DNA of 64,000 nucleotides from Apricaphanius iberus (lineage: Eukaryota > Chordata > Actinopteri > Cyprinodontiformes > Aphaniidae), in contig JAPXFQ010002820.1 of the NCBI GenBank assembly GCA_028564705.1, forward strand, positions 1 to 64,000, given 5' to 3'. The number at the start of each line of letters is the position of its first letter. The first letter of the stretch is position 1. A program made the position numbers and the translations under genes. The notes under the pieces were generated by a model. The model made no database searches. It was given only the letters and a program-made list of their open reading frames with translations, and was not told where the DNA came from. Of this stretch, positions 11,538 to 22,450 are shown piece by piece.

Positions 11538-12065
11538 ATATGTTCTGTCATTTTTGTTTATGCTTTATTGCTCTTTGTACTTTCATGTAAAGCTCCTTGA
11601 TTTACCTGTTGTTAAAAGTGACATTTCTTCAAGTCTTTCAATCACAGGTTATGTACTTGATAGGTTTGATGAGTTTGGAAACAATTTTACATCCAAATGT
11701 GTTTCAGGACAATGGCAGGGTAGGATCCTATTAGACCATATTCACTGCTTTATATTCTTGAAGTTTACTGTTTTTTGGCAACATCTACTTCCTCCTTTCA
11801 AGTTTTGTTTGTTGCACAAAATATGGGAATCATAATAAAAATTATAAAAATCATCTCCTAGTGTCTGTTTGTAACTTAGTTTACAAATATGATGGACTAG
11901 AAGCCCCTCCCCCCAGGCAACATACATTTTCTCACAACCCCCAGAATTCAAATAATATTCGATTCACTTTTATTTTTATTGTGCCAATTAACAACAGATG
12001 TCATATCAATGCACTTAACAAGAAAGGTAATTTCAATAGTTATAAAAACATTCCAATCAGTTAAG

Positions 12066-12840
12066 TTTTCTGTTTCCCATGTCGGCTGACCTCTGGTCGG
12101 GTCCCGGCTGGGGGGGGGTGCGGGGCCTCCCTGACTGCTGTGGTCTCCGGGGCTGGACCCACCCTGGCGTAGCCGCTTACTGGCAGGGCCCGTGGGCTCG
12201 TACCTGTGGCCTCCCGGGCCCCGGCATTGTAGCTGCTGAATGTTCACCTGGGGCCTCCATCTCCTCTCTTGGGTGGTGCGGTCAGCCCTGCGTTGGTCCG
12301 CCTGTGGCTCCTGAGCTCTGGGGCACTCTGGACATGTGGACCCTGGACCCCCTTCATGACTGGATCGATTCCTGTCGGACGGATTGACGGCTCTTTACAC
12401 CAACTATCAACCACTTGCATGGGGAAAACTTATATGCACCTGCATGCTCACACACATAGATATGAGGACATCTGGATCTACGGATATATTATTGGGTTAA
12501 GGTCATCATCAATAGATAGTTGGTGTAAAGAGGGTTTCATTGACATTTCTGTTATAATTATAAACCTTTTTTGTGTGTGTGTTGTGAAAGTGTAGTTCTT
12601 AGTTCACATTTTTGGATCAGTTATGTTAATGTTGCTTCACACTATTGGTTGTTATGTTTTGTTTTGTTCTCCCACCTCTCTGCCGTCCAAAGGGGGTTAA
12701 GAGCTGGGATATTTTCTTGTTTTATGTTTCCTTTCCTATCTTGGATTGTCAATTCACTTTCCTACCTCTCCTATCTCTCTTCATCTTTCTTCCCTTTTTG
12801 TTTTCTTGATTTTGTGTCAATGACTTAGAAAATTAAAACC
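12066..12840 (+). repeat. Dispersed teleost retroposon-like repeat
   Basis: A GC-rich first half (12.07-12.4 kb), a T-rich/pyrimidine middle and an A-rich end (AATTAAAACC) resemble a very common fish repeat I know from memory, thought to be the 3' end of a non-LTR retrotransposon. It is absent from copy B, so it inserted after the duplication. The 100-codon open frames across it have no family and I treat them as chance. Confidence 0.45.
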
Positions 12841-12868
12841 AGAGCAATCATTAATAAACATTCTGTTC

Positions 12869-12894
<26 letters not shown>
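12869..12894. repeat. (AT)13 microsatellite
   Basis: Uninterrupted AT dinucleotides, next to the end of the retroposon-like repeat. Confidence 0.95.
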
Positions 12895-12902
<8 letters not shown>

Positions 12903-12949
12903 CAAGCAGAATACTATAGCACAGCTGTAATGCTCTGCTTGAAAAAGTA

Positions 12950-13145
12950 AATCTGTTGGGTTTGTACTTGGCACTCGGATACAATTTTTGAGTGCCACAC
13001 TGCCAGACCGGACACAAAGACAAAAAAAAAAGTTTTTTTATGTAAGGAATCCCAGCAGATTGAAATGAGATTGCAACAGTGGAGAGGAAAAGCTCCCCTT
13101 TAACAGGAAGAAACCTCCAGCGGAACCACAACCTGGCTCAGTACA
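12950..13145. repeat. Dispersed repeat fragment (AGGAAGAAACCTCCAGC motif)
   Basis: The stretch with CAGATTGAAATGAGATTGCA and AACAGGAAGAAACCTCCAGC corresponds to a high-copy fish repeat I recall but cannot name with certainty. It lies in the part of copy A absent from copy B. Confidence 0.4.
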
Positions 13146-13644
13146 AGCAGCCATCTGCTACGACAGTCTGCGGGTTTGAGAAAATGGAGAAGAGACACAA
13201 AAAGAATTAATGAAAAAGTACTTTATATATTAAAGAAAGTAAAAGTTGACAACCGGACATGGAGGATGTTTGATCACTGGGAGAATGATCTAATTGACGC
13301 TCCCCATCCAGCAGGGGATGTTGTAGCTCAGCAGGATACCAGACCGTGTGGAGTTTCTATGGAGAGAAAAACGCTGAGAGAAAACAGTTAAAAATCGCAG
13401 TAACAGAAAAATACATCTGGAGAGTAGTAGGAGAAGAAAGTAGCCAAGTGAAGAAAAGTGGTCAGTCTGTCATCCAACAGCAAAAAACTATAGCAGCATA
13501 ACTACAGAGGCTCAGGATATCCTAAACCATTCTAACTATAAGTTATCTGAAGGGAAGGTTGTAAACCTAGTCTTAAAAGGGTCTGCCTCACGGACTAAAA
13601 CTGGGAACTAGTTTCACAAGAGATTAGAATGTTTGTATAATTGT

Positions 13645-13990
13645 ATTGTAATTATATATCATGCAAAATCAATTTTTTTGGAGTTTTCAACCATCTGGTA
13701 GTGCAATTTTCTCATAAAAAACCCCACAAGAGTGGTTTTTGGCTTAATTCATACAGGTCTGAGTTATCCTCCTGAATTCTGCCCTCTGAGCAGCTGCCCC
13801 TCTCTCTCCTAGCAAATGGCTGAGTGTTCAACTAGTGACATCACTAGTTGAAAACAAGGGAGTGGTAGAGGTGTCTGCACGGCCCCTGCAGGCAGAGTGG
13901 CTTACCTCTGCTAGAGTTCCAAACACACCCTCCTCCTTAGAGCTCATGGCTGCTTCAGTCAAATACAAGTCTAAGAATATAGCCATTGTT
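13645..13990. repeat. Short relative of the TTAA element at 57.5 kb
   Basis: Bases 13670-13800 align with 57555-57690 (shared words TAGTGCAATTTT, TTTGGCTTAATTCA, TATCCTCCTGAATT). No THAP-coding sequence follows here, so this is probably a non-autonomous derivative of the same family. It is absent from copy B. Its termini are not sharp. Confidence 0.5.
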
Positions 13991-14999
13991 TTTTCTTATT
14001 CAGATTTTTTTGTGATTTTATCAACCAACTGTAAAAGAGCCATTTCTGTACACATTTTCTTTCTATAGCTAAACTGGTTATAATATAAGATTTTATTTTC
14101 TGCAAAATGTTTTAATATCATTCAATATATATATCGAGGGAGAATTGAGCTGTCAGTAGCTTTTAAGTACATTTTAATTACCAGAGTCAAATATTAGTAA
14201 TATAAATATAATTGATCAAATACAAATGTGGTCTTGTAAAGTGTGCAAATGTAAATATGTGCACAATTTTGCTTTACATGCCCCTCTTAGTTGCTTGTAT
14301 TTAAATTTCAATTCTAATTTGTGATAAATTATCACAAAAATGTAATTTAAGCACCATGAATGAGGGCTAAATGAGTCCCATCGCCTATATACAAACTGGG
14401 CCTAAATTTTTAATGTTGAATAAGTTCTATTAAAATAATTGTCAAGCGCTCTAAATTGTCTGTGGAAATTTTTAATTTTTTTTATGCGGCATCCCTTGGT
14501 GGGTTAACATAAATGGTTTGGTGTCCAACCTTATGTAATTCTGCTGAAACAAAGAACATATTAAATATTTAGCTATACTATCATTACCGTCATTGAATAT
14601 TTTCTATATGAAAGCCAAACCTTAAATGCCTTCTATAACCATATGCCTAATGTGAGTTTTGTGGATTTGATCAAGTTTGACCTCCAGTATAGCCAACAGA
14701 AAGAAGGCTGACATCCACAAAGCAGGTGGAACACAAGGCCCTACATAAGAGACAAGTTATTCAAATGAATGTCACACGTTAGATATAATGGACATCCATT
14801 CTTCTTTATGTTAGAGTTCTATGTAATAGGCTGCTGTTGTTCTCAAAAATTAAGAAAAAAGAACATTAGGTGGGAAACATTTCTGGTTAATAAGCTGAAT
14901 GATCTCCTACCAGTTACTAATGGTGTGATTTGTCTTATGGAGACCATTATAGCTGACTTCCATACTGTTGTAAGCAGCTGCACTTAATATTCAACAGAA

Positions 15000-15175
15000 T
15001 TTTTCACTAAACCTGCTTTGTGAAACGGGCCCCTGGGATCCTGTTTTGGAAATGTTGGGGAGGGCTGGGAATGTGGTTAACATTTATGTGGGGTCATTTT
15101 ATTCTGTAAAGCATTTTAATATGCAGTCCCTGTATGAAAAGTGTTTTATTAATAAATTTTGATTTTATTTACAGC
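15000..15175 (+). mobile_element. L2-type LINE 3' end
   Basis: The sequence ending AATAAATTTTGATTTTATTT is the tail seen on many fish L2 elements. The same tail with more upstream sequence is at 47940-48240 in copy B, so it predates the duplication. Confidence 0.55.
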
Positions 15176-15399
15176 ACCTTTGGATGTTATTTTCTGTGTA
15201 AACCTAATTTGAATCAAGCATCGATTTCCAACTGCATGTCCTGATTTACACATGAAACTAAGGATTTCAGGAATTAAATGTTTGTCTTTGGCAAGGGCAA
15301 AATTATAAATGTTTATAGTTTGTAAAAATTATTACTATATCTATATAAATACATTGATAAATTCCCCCTTTCTCTCCCACCCACACTCGACCACGTTTG

Positions 15400-15584
15400 T
15401 AGCGGAACAAAAGGTAACACAACTGTTTGTTGTGACCGTGTGCTACTTCCGGCGGAAGTAAACGAGTAAGCGCTAGCAGCGTTAGCTCTCAGGCGTTGTA
15501 GTTTCGAAGCATAGCCATAATTGATCATAACAAAGTCTTCGGTTCATCTTCATCAGAGATAATTTAACAACTGAGATCCTCCAG
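15400..15584 (+). promoter_or_regulatory. Promoter and non-coding exon 1 of zinc-finger gene 1 (predicted)
   Basis: A short CpG-containing stretch in AT-rich surroundings carries the 13 bp palindrome CTTCCGGCGGAAG (15446-15458), two back-to-back ETS-type sites, a common arrangement at TATA-less promoters. About 125 bp downstream is a good splice donor, CCAG|GTATGT (cut after 15584). The paralogous block at 48430-48614 keeps the palindrome and the donor (CCAG|GTGTGT) while flanks have drifted. There is no ATG between the palindrome and the donor, so the exon would be 5' UTR. The link to the coding exon at 30.4 kb is inferred from parallel spacing in both copies. Confidence 0.6.
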
Positions 15585-15954
15585 GTATGTCAACCGGATT
15601 ATTCTGAATGCGCTGATACTGGAATACAGAGAATCTGATCAGGGAACTAGTTGATACCGCGGAGGAAGCCACATTTATCCGTGATTTGCAGTTGTAACTG
15701 CTTCGTTTATCGCTGATTGTGTTTTTATTTTATGTAAGAAAGTGGGGACAGAAGAAAAACAGTCATAATAAAAAAATATACCTGCAGTTTTTAAACAGAA
15801 ACGGTTAATCTAACCCTTTTCCAGTACCATTTATTTGAATGTATTTAGGAAGCAATTCTACAAACGAAAACACATTAAAATGCATTTTACTTTACGGATT
15901 ACTTTTTTTATTAATTTCTACTCTGTTTTTAATTGCATCCAGCCTCATATTTTA

Positions 15955-16131
15955 GCTAATAAATTAAGAAATCTTTATATCATTGACTCTGGTCTTATTT
16001 CTGGGCTTCTTAACTTTTTAACTGAGAGGGTACAACGAGTTAAAGTGAATGGTGTTTCATCTCAGCCTCTTTTATCAACAACAGGAGCTCCTCAGGGTTG
16101 TGTCCTCTCTCCTCTTTTATTGGGTTTATAT
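15955..16131 (+). pseudogene. LINE reverse-transcriptase fragment (CR1/L2/Rex type)
   Basis: The frame reads FLTERVQRVKVNGVSSQ and TTGAPQGCVLSPLLL, the RT block of Jockey-superfamily LINEs. It is cut by the hAT element at 16132 and resumes in degraded form after 16479. Copy B has the same fragment at 49020-49150. It lies in intron 1 of the predicted zinc-finger gene. Confidence 0.75.
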
Positions 16132-16470
16132 TAGGGATGCACCGAAATGAAAACTCTTGGCCGAAACTGAAAATGAAGAAAACTAAGGCCGAAACACCGA
16201 AATAAATGATTGTCAATTATTAGAACCATAGAATTTATGGCTAGGATGTGTACTAACCTCACTAAAATAAAGGCATTGCCATAAATCAGTTACAAAACTA
16301 TCAAGATATTTATTTAGCACTGACATAACAACAATGCCCAATATAAATTAAATTAAAGTTTCGGCTGTGTTGTTTCGGTGATTTAGGTCTTTCGGCCGAA
16401 AACCAAAAATGCTCTTTTGGGTCATTTTCGGCCAAAACTTTTCTGTGGCCGAATTTTCGGTGCATCCTTA
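16132..16470. mobile_element. hAT-type MITE (339 bp)
   Basis: The element starts TAGGGATGCACCGAAA and ends with the inverse, TTTTCGGTGCATCCTTA. It is flanked by an exact 8 bp target duplication, GTTTATAT at 16124-16131 and 16471-16478, the hallmark of hAT transposons. No transposase. Copy B lacks it, so it inserted after the segmental duplication. Confidence 0.9.
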
Positions 16471-16478
16471 GTTTATAT

Positions 16479-17100
16479 TGAATGCCAGAGCTGCTGCACT
16501 GGGCAACAATTTAATAAGTTAGCAGAAGATTCACCGACTGTGACTCTTTTAAGAAATGAAAATGAAGAGTAAAGAGCCTGGTAGTTTTTTATTTTTTTTA
16601 AATGGTGAGAAGATTAACTTTTAAATATAAACGTAACTAAGGTAAAAGAAGAAATCTTCTTTGATTTTTGGAAGAATCCTCTGATTTCTCCAGTAGTAAT
16701 AAATATTCAAACAGTTTAGATGGCGCCCCAATGTAAATATTTAGAAGTTCTCATCGATGAAAAATAGAATTTTGGACCCCAGGTTGAGTCGGTGATTAAG
16801 AAAGCACACTAACGTATGTATTTTTACCAGAAACATTGTGTTTTTATAACGTTAGCCCAGTTTTTAATAAAGCGATTTATTCCTGTTTTATCGGGTCAGT
16901 TCTTAGTTTCTCTTTTATGTGATTGTATGGGTCACTTTCTCGAAGGAACAAGAATTTCCTGGAGAGAATCACCATAGAATGCACAGCTCTGTTACAGCTC
17001 TTGCCACCAGAGAGAGGGAAGAAAGCCTTTATTGCCACCTCTGTTAGATTGTTAAACTCGTATTTGTGAGGCTGCTTCATTTTTGTCTTGTGTGTGGTGT
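16479..17100 (+). pseudogene. Degraded continuation of LINE fragment
   Basis: This part resembles 49150-49560 in copy B (shared GTGTTTTTATAACGTTA and the region around 17040-17100). Stops in all frames. It is taken as the decayed 3' half of the RT fragment plus its UTR. Confidence 0.5.
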
Positions 17101-17459
17101 CATTAATTGTGTCATGTTTTGTAAACTCCTGACTTTGAAAAAAAAATGTCCCATATAGAATAAGAAAACAATAAAATACTCAAATTTATAACTCAGATTC
17201 ATTTATCTTTTCGCTAAATTCACTAGTTTAATATTCCTTTATACAGTTTTACTCAGGTTCACTTACATTGCTCACTAGTGATGAGATTTCATGTTGTTAT
17301 GGCTCAGCTCACTAAACAACCGTCTCTTTCAGTGGCCCCTCACATTTTTTTTTTGTCTTAAATTTATCATCACAAAGAATGTAAAATTATGTGTTAAATG
17401 ATGTACTAATCAACAAAAAAATCATAACAAATGTTTCTTTTATATTCACTGTGGAACAG

Positions 17460-17521
17460 AGAAGCCACGATAACAGCTGTGGACGCTCTGAGGAAGGCGA
17501 CAACCGTCAGCATAAAAAGAG
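17460..17521 (+). other. Predicted 62 bp exon 2 of zinc-finger gene 1 (5' UTR)
   Basis: A pyrimidine-rich run and AACAG acceptor precede a 62 bp block that ends AAAAAGAG|GTAAAA. The paralogous block 49893-49954 has exactly the same length, acceptor and donor, and very similar sequence. It contains no ATG. Reading its one open frame into the coding exon meets a stop before the zinc-finger start, so I call it untranslated. Confidence 0.6.
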
Positions 17522-17688
17522 GTAAAAACACATTTTCCTATTTTTGTACAAAGATAATAAAAGGCAACACAAAATGGAGAAAACAAGAAAGAGTGCTACA
17601 AAAATAAATGTTAACGTACAAAAAACTCTGCTCACATATGAAGTATTTACTGTGAGAAACACATAAAGCTAAGATAATGTATATTTCA

Positions 17689-18036
17689 CATGTGTCAAAC
17701 TCAAGGCCCGGGAGCCAAATCCGGCCCACTATATCCATTTATCTCACCTGCTAAACTCTAGAGGACCGTATAATAGAACCTTTAAGTTCTACTTATGTGC
17801 ATCTAAATATTTTCTCCATCAAATCAATGTTAATTTGAATAGTCCTAAACCCCATCATCATGAAAAAATGCTCAAGTATTATCTTTTTCTGAGAAGTAGG
17901 TGGTGAATGCGGAGACATTCTTTTTTTAAACACTTTGTTAAAGATAGTTTTATCAATACTTTCTGCCACAGCCGGACCTTTAAGGATACTCATGATCTTG
18001 ATGTGGCCCAATTTGGAAATGAGTTTGACTCCCCTG
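17689..18036. mobile_element. hAT-like MITE
   Basis: The left end reads GTGTCAAACTCAAGGCCCGG and the right end carries the inverse of GGAGTCAAACTCATTTCC. This pair is a well known hAT-type terminus in vertebrates. No transposase and no clear target duplication. Confidence 0.55.
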
Positions 18037-18164
18037 TTGTACAATGTGCTTTTGAATTGTCATTTTAATTTAAAGAAATCTGCATTACCTGCTGTCACCT
18101 GTTTTTTCACCTTCCTATCAGTGTTTGTCTGTAGCGCTTTTTTCCCCCGTCCATTTTACACCTT

Positions 18165-18314
18165 CTCGTTCATCTTTGTGTTTGTTGCGATATCCAGGGG
18201 AGTTGGTAGAGAAAGTGCTCTACTGGGGGCTCTACATAGTGGAGGAAGCTGGAATCGAACCTACGACCCTCCGATCGCAAGACAACTACTGAACCTACTG
18301 AGCCACCGTCGCCC
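18165..18314 (-). mobile_element. tRNA-derived SINE
   Basis: On the minus strand from 18314 the sequence begins GGGCGACGGTGGCTCAGTAG (A-box region) and continues to GTAGGTTCGATTCC (B box), the RNA polymerase III promoter of tRNA-headed SINEs. The body is short and the tail is not clear. Confidence 0.7.
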
Positions 18315-18537
18315 GTTTACCTTTGCTAAACTCATGACAGGGAGGCGAAATTTGTCATAGAGACTAAACATTGGACTGATGTCAGATTTGTCATGACGGG
18401 GATTAGACAGGGATGCTCAGAAAAATGGAGGGGCATGGCCAAGTGTGGAGGATGAGCGCGAGGGTGGATGTGGGGGTGTGGTCAGGGAGACAGTCACGGC
18501 GGAGCTAACTTGAACAGACATCGCGTTGGGCCGCTGA

Positions 18538-18632
18538 GCTCCATAAAAGCCTCTCTTTACCTCCGGTAAAGGTAGAAATAATGAGGTCCCTTCTCCCCCA
18601 TCCACCAGAGGTAAAGGGAGGCTTTATGGAGC
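18538..18632. repeat. Imperfect inverted repeat (hairpin)
   Basis: Arms 18538-18563 (from GCTCCATAAAAGCC) and 18608-18632 (ending GGCTTTATGGAGC) pair over about 25 bp with two differences and a 44 bp loop. The local sequence is GC-richer than its surroundings. No gene found. Confidence 0.7.
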
Positions 18633-18814
18633 GAAGCGCTCCCTCGCTGAATCAGTTTCAGCCGTTGGCTCAGGGTGCTGACTCAGTACTTTCTGAAGCC
18701 GGCAGCATGTACAGTGGCAAACAAGCCTAAAGAACCTAGTGCTAGCTTTGATGCTAACTAGCTTCGGAGGGAATCATGGCATCAGCTTTGGTTTCCTTAT
18801 TTGCATAACATATA

Positions 18815-20432
18815 CACTACCGTTCAAAAGTTTGGGGTCACCCAAACAATTTTGTGTTTTCCATGAAAAGTCACACTTATTCACCACCATACGTTGTGAA
18901 ATGAATAAAAAATAGAGTCAAGACATTGACAAGGTTAGAAATAATGATTTTTATTTGAAATAAGATTGTTTTTACATCAAACTTTGCTTTCATCAAAGAA
19001 TCCTCCATTTGCAGCAATTACAGCATTGCAGACCTTTGGCATTCTAGCTGTTAATTTGTTGAGGTAATCTGGAGAAATTGCACCCCACGCTTCTAGAAGC
19101 AGCTCCCACAATTTTGATTGGTTGGATGGGCACTTCTTGCGTACCATACGGTCAAGCTGCTCCCACAACAGCTCAACGGGGTTCAAATCTGGTGACTGCG
19201 CTGTCCACTCCATTCCCGATAGAATACCAGCTGCCTGCTTCTTCTGTAAATAGTTCTTGCACAATTTCAAGGTGTGTTTTGGGTCATTGTCCTGTTGTAG
19301 GATGAAATTGGCTCCAATCAAGCGCTGTCCACTGGGTATGGCATGGCGTTGCAAAATGGAGTGATAGCCTTCCTTATTCAGAATCCCTTTTACCCTGTAC
19401 AAATCTCCCACCTTACCAGCACCAAAGCAACCCCAGACCATCACATTACCTCCACCATGCTTAACAGATGGCGTCAGGCATTCTTCCAGCATCTTTTCAG
19501 TTGTTCTGCGTCTCACAAACGTTCTTCTTTGTGATCCAAACACCTCAAACTTGGATTCATCCGTCCACAGCACTTTTTTCCAGTCTTCCTCTGTCCAATG
19601 TCTGTGTTCTTTTGCCCATCTTAATCTTTTTCTTTTATTGGCCAGTCTCAGATATGGCTTTTTCTTTGCCACTCTGCCCTGAAGCCCAGAATCCCGCAGC
19701 CGCCTCTTCACTGTAGATGTTGACACTGGTGTTTTGCGGGTACTATTTAATGAAGATGCCAGTTGGGGACCTGTGAGGCGTCTGTTTCTCAAACTAGAGA
19801 CTCTAATGTACTTATCTTCTTGCTCAGTTGTGCAACGCGGCCTCCCACTTCTTTTTCTACTCTGGTTAGAGCCTGTTTGTGCTGTCCTCTGAAGGGAGTA
19901 GTACACACTGTTGTAGGAAATCTTCAATTTCTTAGCAATTTCTCGCATGGAATAGCCTTCATTTCTAAGAACAAGAATAGACTGTCGAGTTTGAGATGAA
20001 AGTTCTCTTTTTCTGGCCATTTTGAGCGTTTAATTGACCCCACAAATGTGATGCTCCAGAAACTCAATCTGCTCAAAGGAAGGTCAGTTTTGTAGCTTCC
20101 GTACCGAGCTAAACTGTTTTCAGATGTGTGAACATGATTGCACAAGGGTTTTCTAATCATCAATTAGCCTTCTGAGCCAATGAGCAAACACATTGTACCA
20201 TTAGAACACTGGAGTGATAGTTGCTAGAAATGGGCCTCTATACACCTATGTAGATATTGCACCAAAAACCAGACATTTGCAGCTAGAATAGTCATTTACC
20301 ACATTAGCAATGTATAGCGTGTGTTTCTTTAAAGTTAAGACTAGTTTAAAGTTATCTTCATTGAAAAGTACAGTGCTTTTCCTTCAAAAATAAGGACATT
20401 TCAATGTGACCCCAAACTTTTGAACGGTAGTG
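18815..20432 (-). mobile_element. Tc1/mariner transposon, DD38E (Intruder-like), apparently complete
   Basis: A 1618 bp unit begins CACTACCGTTCAAAAG and ends with the exact inverse. The terminal inverted repeats are identical over 27 bp (18815-18841 and 20406-20432) and TA dinucleotides flank both ends (18813-18814, 20433-20434), as in Tc1/mariner insertions. It encodes one unbroken transposase on the minus strand. Perfect TIRs, intact TA sites and intact frame indicate a recent insertion. It lies in the long second intron of predicted zinc-finger gene 1. Confidence 0.93.
18977..20020 (-). CDS. Tc1/mariner transposase, DD38E type
   Basis: The 347-residue protein would bind the element's inverted ends and cut and paste it at TA sites in the nucleus. 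Residues 1-110 form the paired-like double helix-turn-helix region, with the GRPR motif at 59-62. The catalytic part has D154 (LWTDESKFEVFG), D244 (QQDNDPKHT) and E283 (SPDLNPVELLWE). The spacing from D244 to E283 leaves 38 residues between them instead of the 34 of classical Tc1; the loop after PKHTLKLCKNYLQ is longer by four. DD38E is the mark of the family published as Intruder, a sibling of DD34E Tc1 (from memory). The ATG at 20020 is the first in frame and the length is normal for the family. No stop or frameshift is present, so the gene may be functional. Confidence 0.93.
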   Translation of the reverse strand: MARKRELSSQTRQSILVLRNEGYSMREIAKKLKISYNSVYYSLQRTAQTGSNQSRKRSGRPRCTTEQEDKYIRVSSLRNRRLTGPQLASSLNSTRKTPVSTSTVKRRLRDSGLQGRVAKKKPYLRLANKRKRLRWAKEHRHWTEEDWKKVLWTDESKFEVFGSQRRTFVRRRTTEKMLEECLTPSVKHGGGNVMVWGCFGAGKVGDLYRVKGILNKEGYHSILQRHAIPSGQRLIGANFILQQDNDPKHTLKLCKNYLQKKQAAGILSGMEWTAQSPDLNPVELLWEQLDRMVRKKCPSNQSKLWELLLEAWGAISPDYLNKLTARMPKVCNAVIAANGGFFDESKV

Positions 20433-20439
20433 TAGGTTA

Positions 20440-21560
20440 TAAATTATTGGTTTAAACCACTTTGCCTTGTGGTCCCCCATAGTGCAATATGTGGATTTCA
20501 GCTTTCTCTGTTTCTCTCAGCATTGGTTTGTTGTGCATGTAGCAAAGACAAACAATTCCAACTCGGCACAAGACAGGGCGAGTGTGTTTGAGAGATGAAG
20601 GGCGTCTCAGTGAGAAAACAAAACAAAAAAAACATATTAAATCACCAAGCTAAAAAAATGACACACTACTGATTAAAACAAATGAGTAGTTAAAAATAAA
20701 AGAACACAAAAAGATGAATATGTAATAAGATGAGAAACCATGAATTCTGATATGATTCTGGAGGAATCTGGGTCCTTTAAGAACCAAGGCTTGATTTGCA
20801 GATTCTGGAATGAAAGTTGAATTAGTTTAACTAATCTTTGTCACTTCTTTATTTAAAAAATTTTTTCCACTTCCCTAACTTAGCACCGCTGGTTTATCTC
20901 TGAACCAATAAGCAATGTAAGAAAACACAAAACATTCTTTGGTTTAAGAAATGTTTGTTTAAAAATTATCTGGATAAGAAGTGATTGATCTTTGAAGTTT
21001 ATCTAATCCCAGTATTTTGATCATATAAAACGAGTTCAACGCGGCTAATAAGGTTAATTTCTGTTCTTAAATAATCTATTTTAAACGAAGTTCTGTTTGA
21101 ACCGTCAATAGCAATCTTTGTTTATGAAATGCGGCCTAAAGCTTTATCTTTCTGCGACGCACATGGGGCGTTTAGAGTGGCTCAAATACATTTATTAAAC
21201 ATTAAACAAAAAAAGGAAAACTCCTGTTTGATTGAGTATCTCAAATTACAGAATGTATACAAATGTTTAAAATCTTGAAAATTAGCTATCCGAACTAATT
21301 TACCTCTGCCCAAACAGACATTATGAACGTTTAAAGCTCTCCAAGCGTTCTCTGTTGTGGATAGGTGAGGGGGACCAGACTACGTTAGCCCAGCAGGCTA
21401 ACAAAGGGTTGCTAAGCTAGTTAGCAGGCTGTTAGAGCCGGAAGCTTCCGATCGGGACGTAGTTTCCCTCCTTTCTGCATTCAGCTGTGTGACGGCTGGC
21501 CCAGACACTCACGAACACTACCTCTGGATTCTCCGACCTCGCCACTCTTAACAGTTATGT
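20440..21560. other. AT-rich intronic sequence, nothing recognised
   Basis: I see no long open frame, no clear repeat termini and no RNA gene here. It lies within the predicted long intron 2 of zinc-finger gene 1. Confidence 0.5.
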
Positions 21561-22450
21561 GTCGACAGCTCGATGCGGCCTCTGGCACAAAGGGATGGGT
21601 CCTCCGTCTGGGTCAGGCATGCAGTTCAGGCTGGGTTAGGTCAACCACCACATGTAGTCATGTGGTTCTGAAACGGGGGGGGGTTGTCGGGCTCTGCGGA
21701 TAAACAACGACTTTTCTTATCAATGTTTAGGATTCACCTGGTGTCGGCAGTCTTTGAGCTCCGTGGAGCGGTTCCTTCCAGAACCTCATGCCTTCCTCCA
21801 CCCAGGGAGGAAGATTGTTGCTTGGTCTCCCCTGGAACGAGCCGGCCGGGACTCGCCGTGATGAAGGAGAGGGTCTTCCCTATGTCAACCCTGTGAGGCT
21901 GCGTGGCGAAGGACGAACCGCCAGAAGGGGGCTTGATTTATAGATTACCGCCCCATCCACCCCCACTGTGTACAGTGTCTTTTCGTCTCTTTTCTTCTTG
22001 GGTGACAGTTTCTGCTCTCCTGAGCAGTGTGTGATGTGCATGACGAAGCACCTCTGCCAAAACGGACATTACCGTCAGTCCAGACTATGCAGGATGTCTT
22101 CGTGGCCTCAGCAGATTGTGGCAGCATGCCTTCCATGGCTGCTGAGAATGGGGTTGGGGTGGTTGCAGCTGCAGGGATGGAGACTGATCAGTGCTGGCTG
22201 AGTCATTTTCCTCATTGTGGGGTGTATCTGGTTCCTGCTGTAGTTGATCTTGTAAAGTAGGAGGCATTCTAGCTGGAGGGACGGAGGGGCTTGGTGTTGG
22301 GGTGCTGGTGCGGTATTTTGTTCATGGTGTGGTTGATATGCAGGAGAGGTGGAGTCCAGGGGTCAGGTCAGCCGCAGCCCTAGAAGCGCTCTGCAAAAGA
22401 GGGAGACAAAGTAGAGGCAGTGTCAGGTTTTTTTTTCAGGAGGCTTATCA
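21560..22450. other. Unrecognised GC-rich block
   Basis: Composition changes abruptly from the AT-rich flanks. On the minus strand there are two short overlapping open frames (22085-22267, Pro/Gln-rich; 21945-22136) that start in neighbouring frames. No conserved motif is recognisable. It could be a decayed coding exon or part of an unnamed transposon. Confidence 0.35.

Larger units (their letters stand above)
9313..17521. repeat. Segmental duplication copy A
   Basis: Long blocks of this interval reappear in order at 37380-49954: 9360-10590 with 37380-38640; 11540-11905 with 38650-38975; 13255-13640 with 38985-39240 and 41284-41350; 13990-15830 with 46862-48900; 15955-17521 with 49020-49954. 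The blocks include a promoter-like region and two small exons (15.4-15.58 and 17.46-17.52 kb). Insertions present only in A are 10592-11537, about 11905-13255, and 16132-16470. The order and orientation indicate a direct duplication of a gene-containing segment. Confidence 0.85.

Noticed and set aside
12079..12595. Two open frames of about 100 codons in the GC-rich repeat
   Set aside because: They overlap in different frames in a known type of dispersed repeat and show no domain.
18176..18314. Possible tRNA gene (A and B boxes)
   Set aside because: The sequence does not fold as a full tRNA in reading order and continues into a SINE body; the same holds for the head at 25150-25236.
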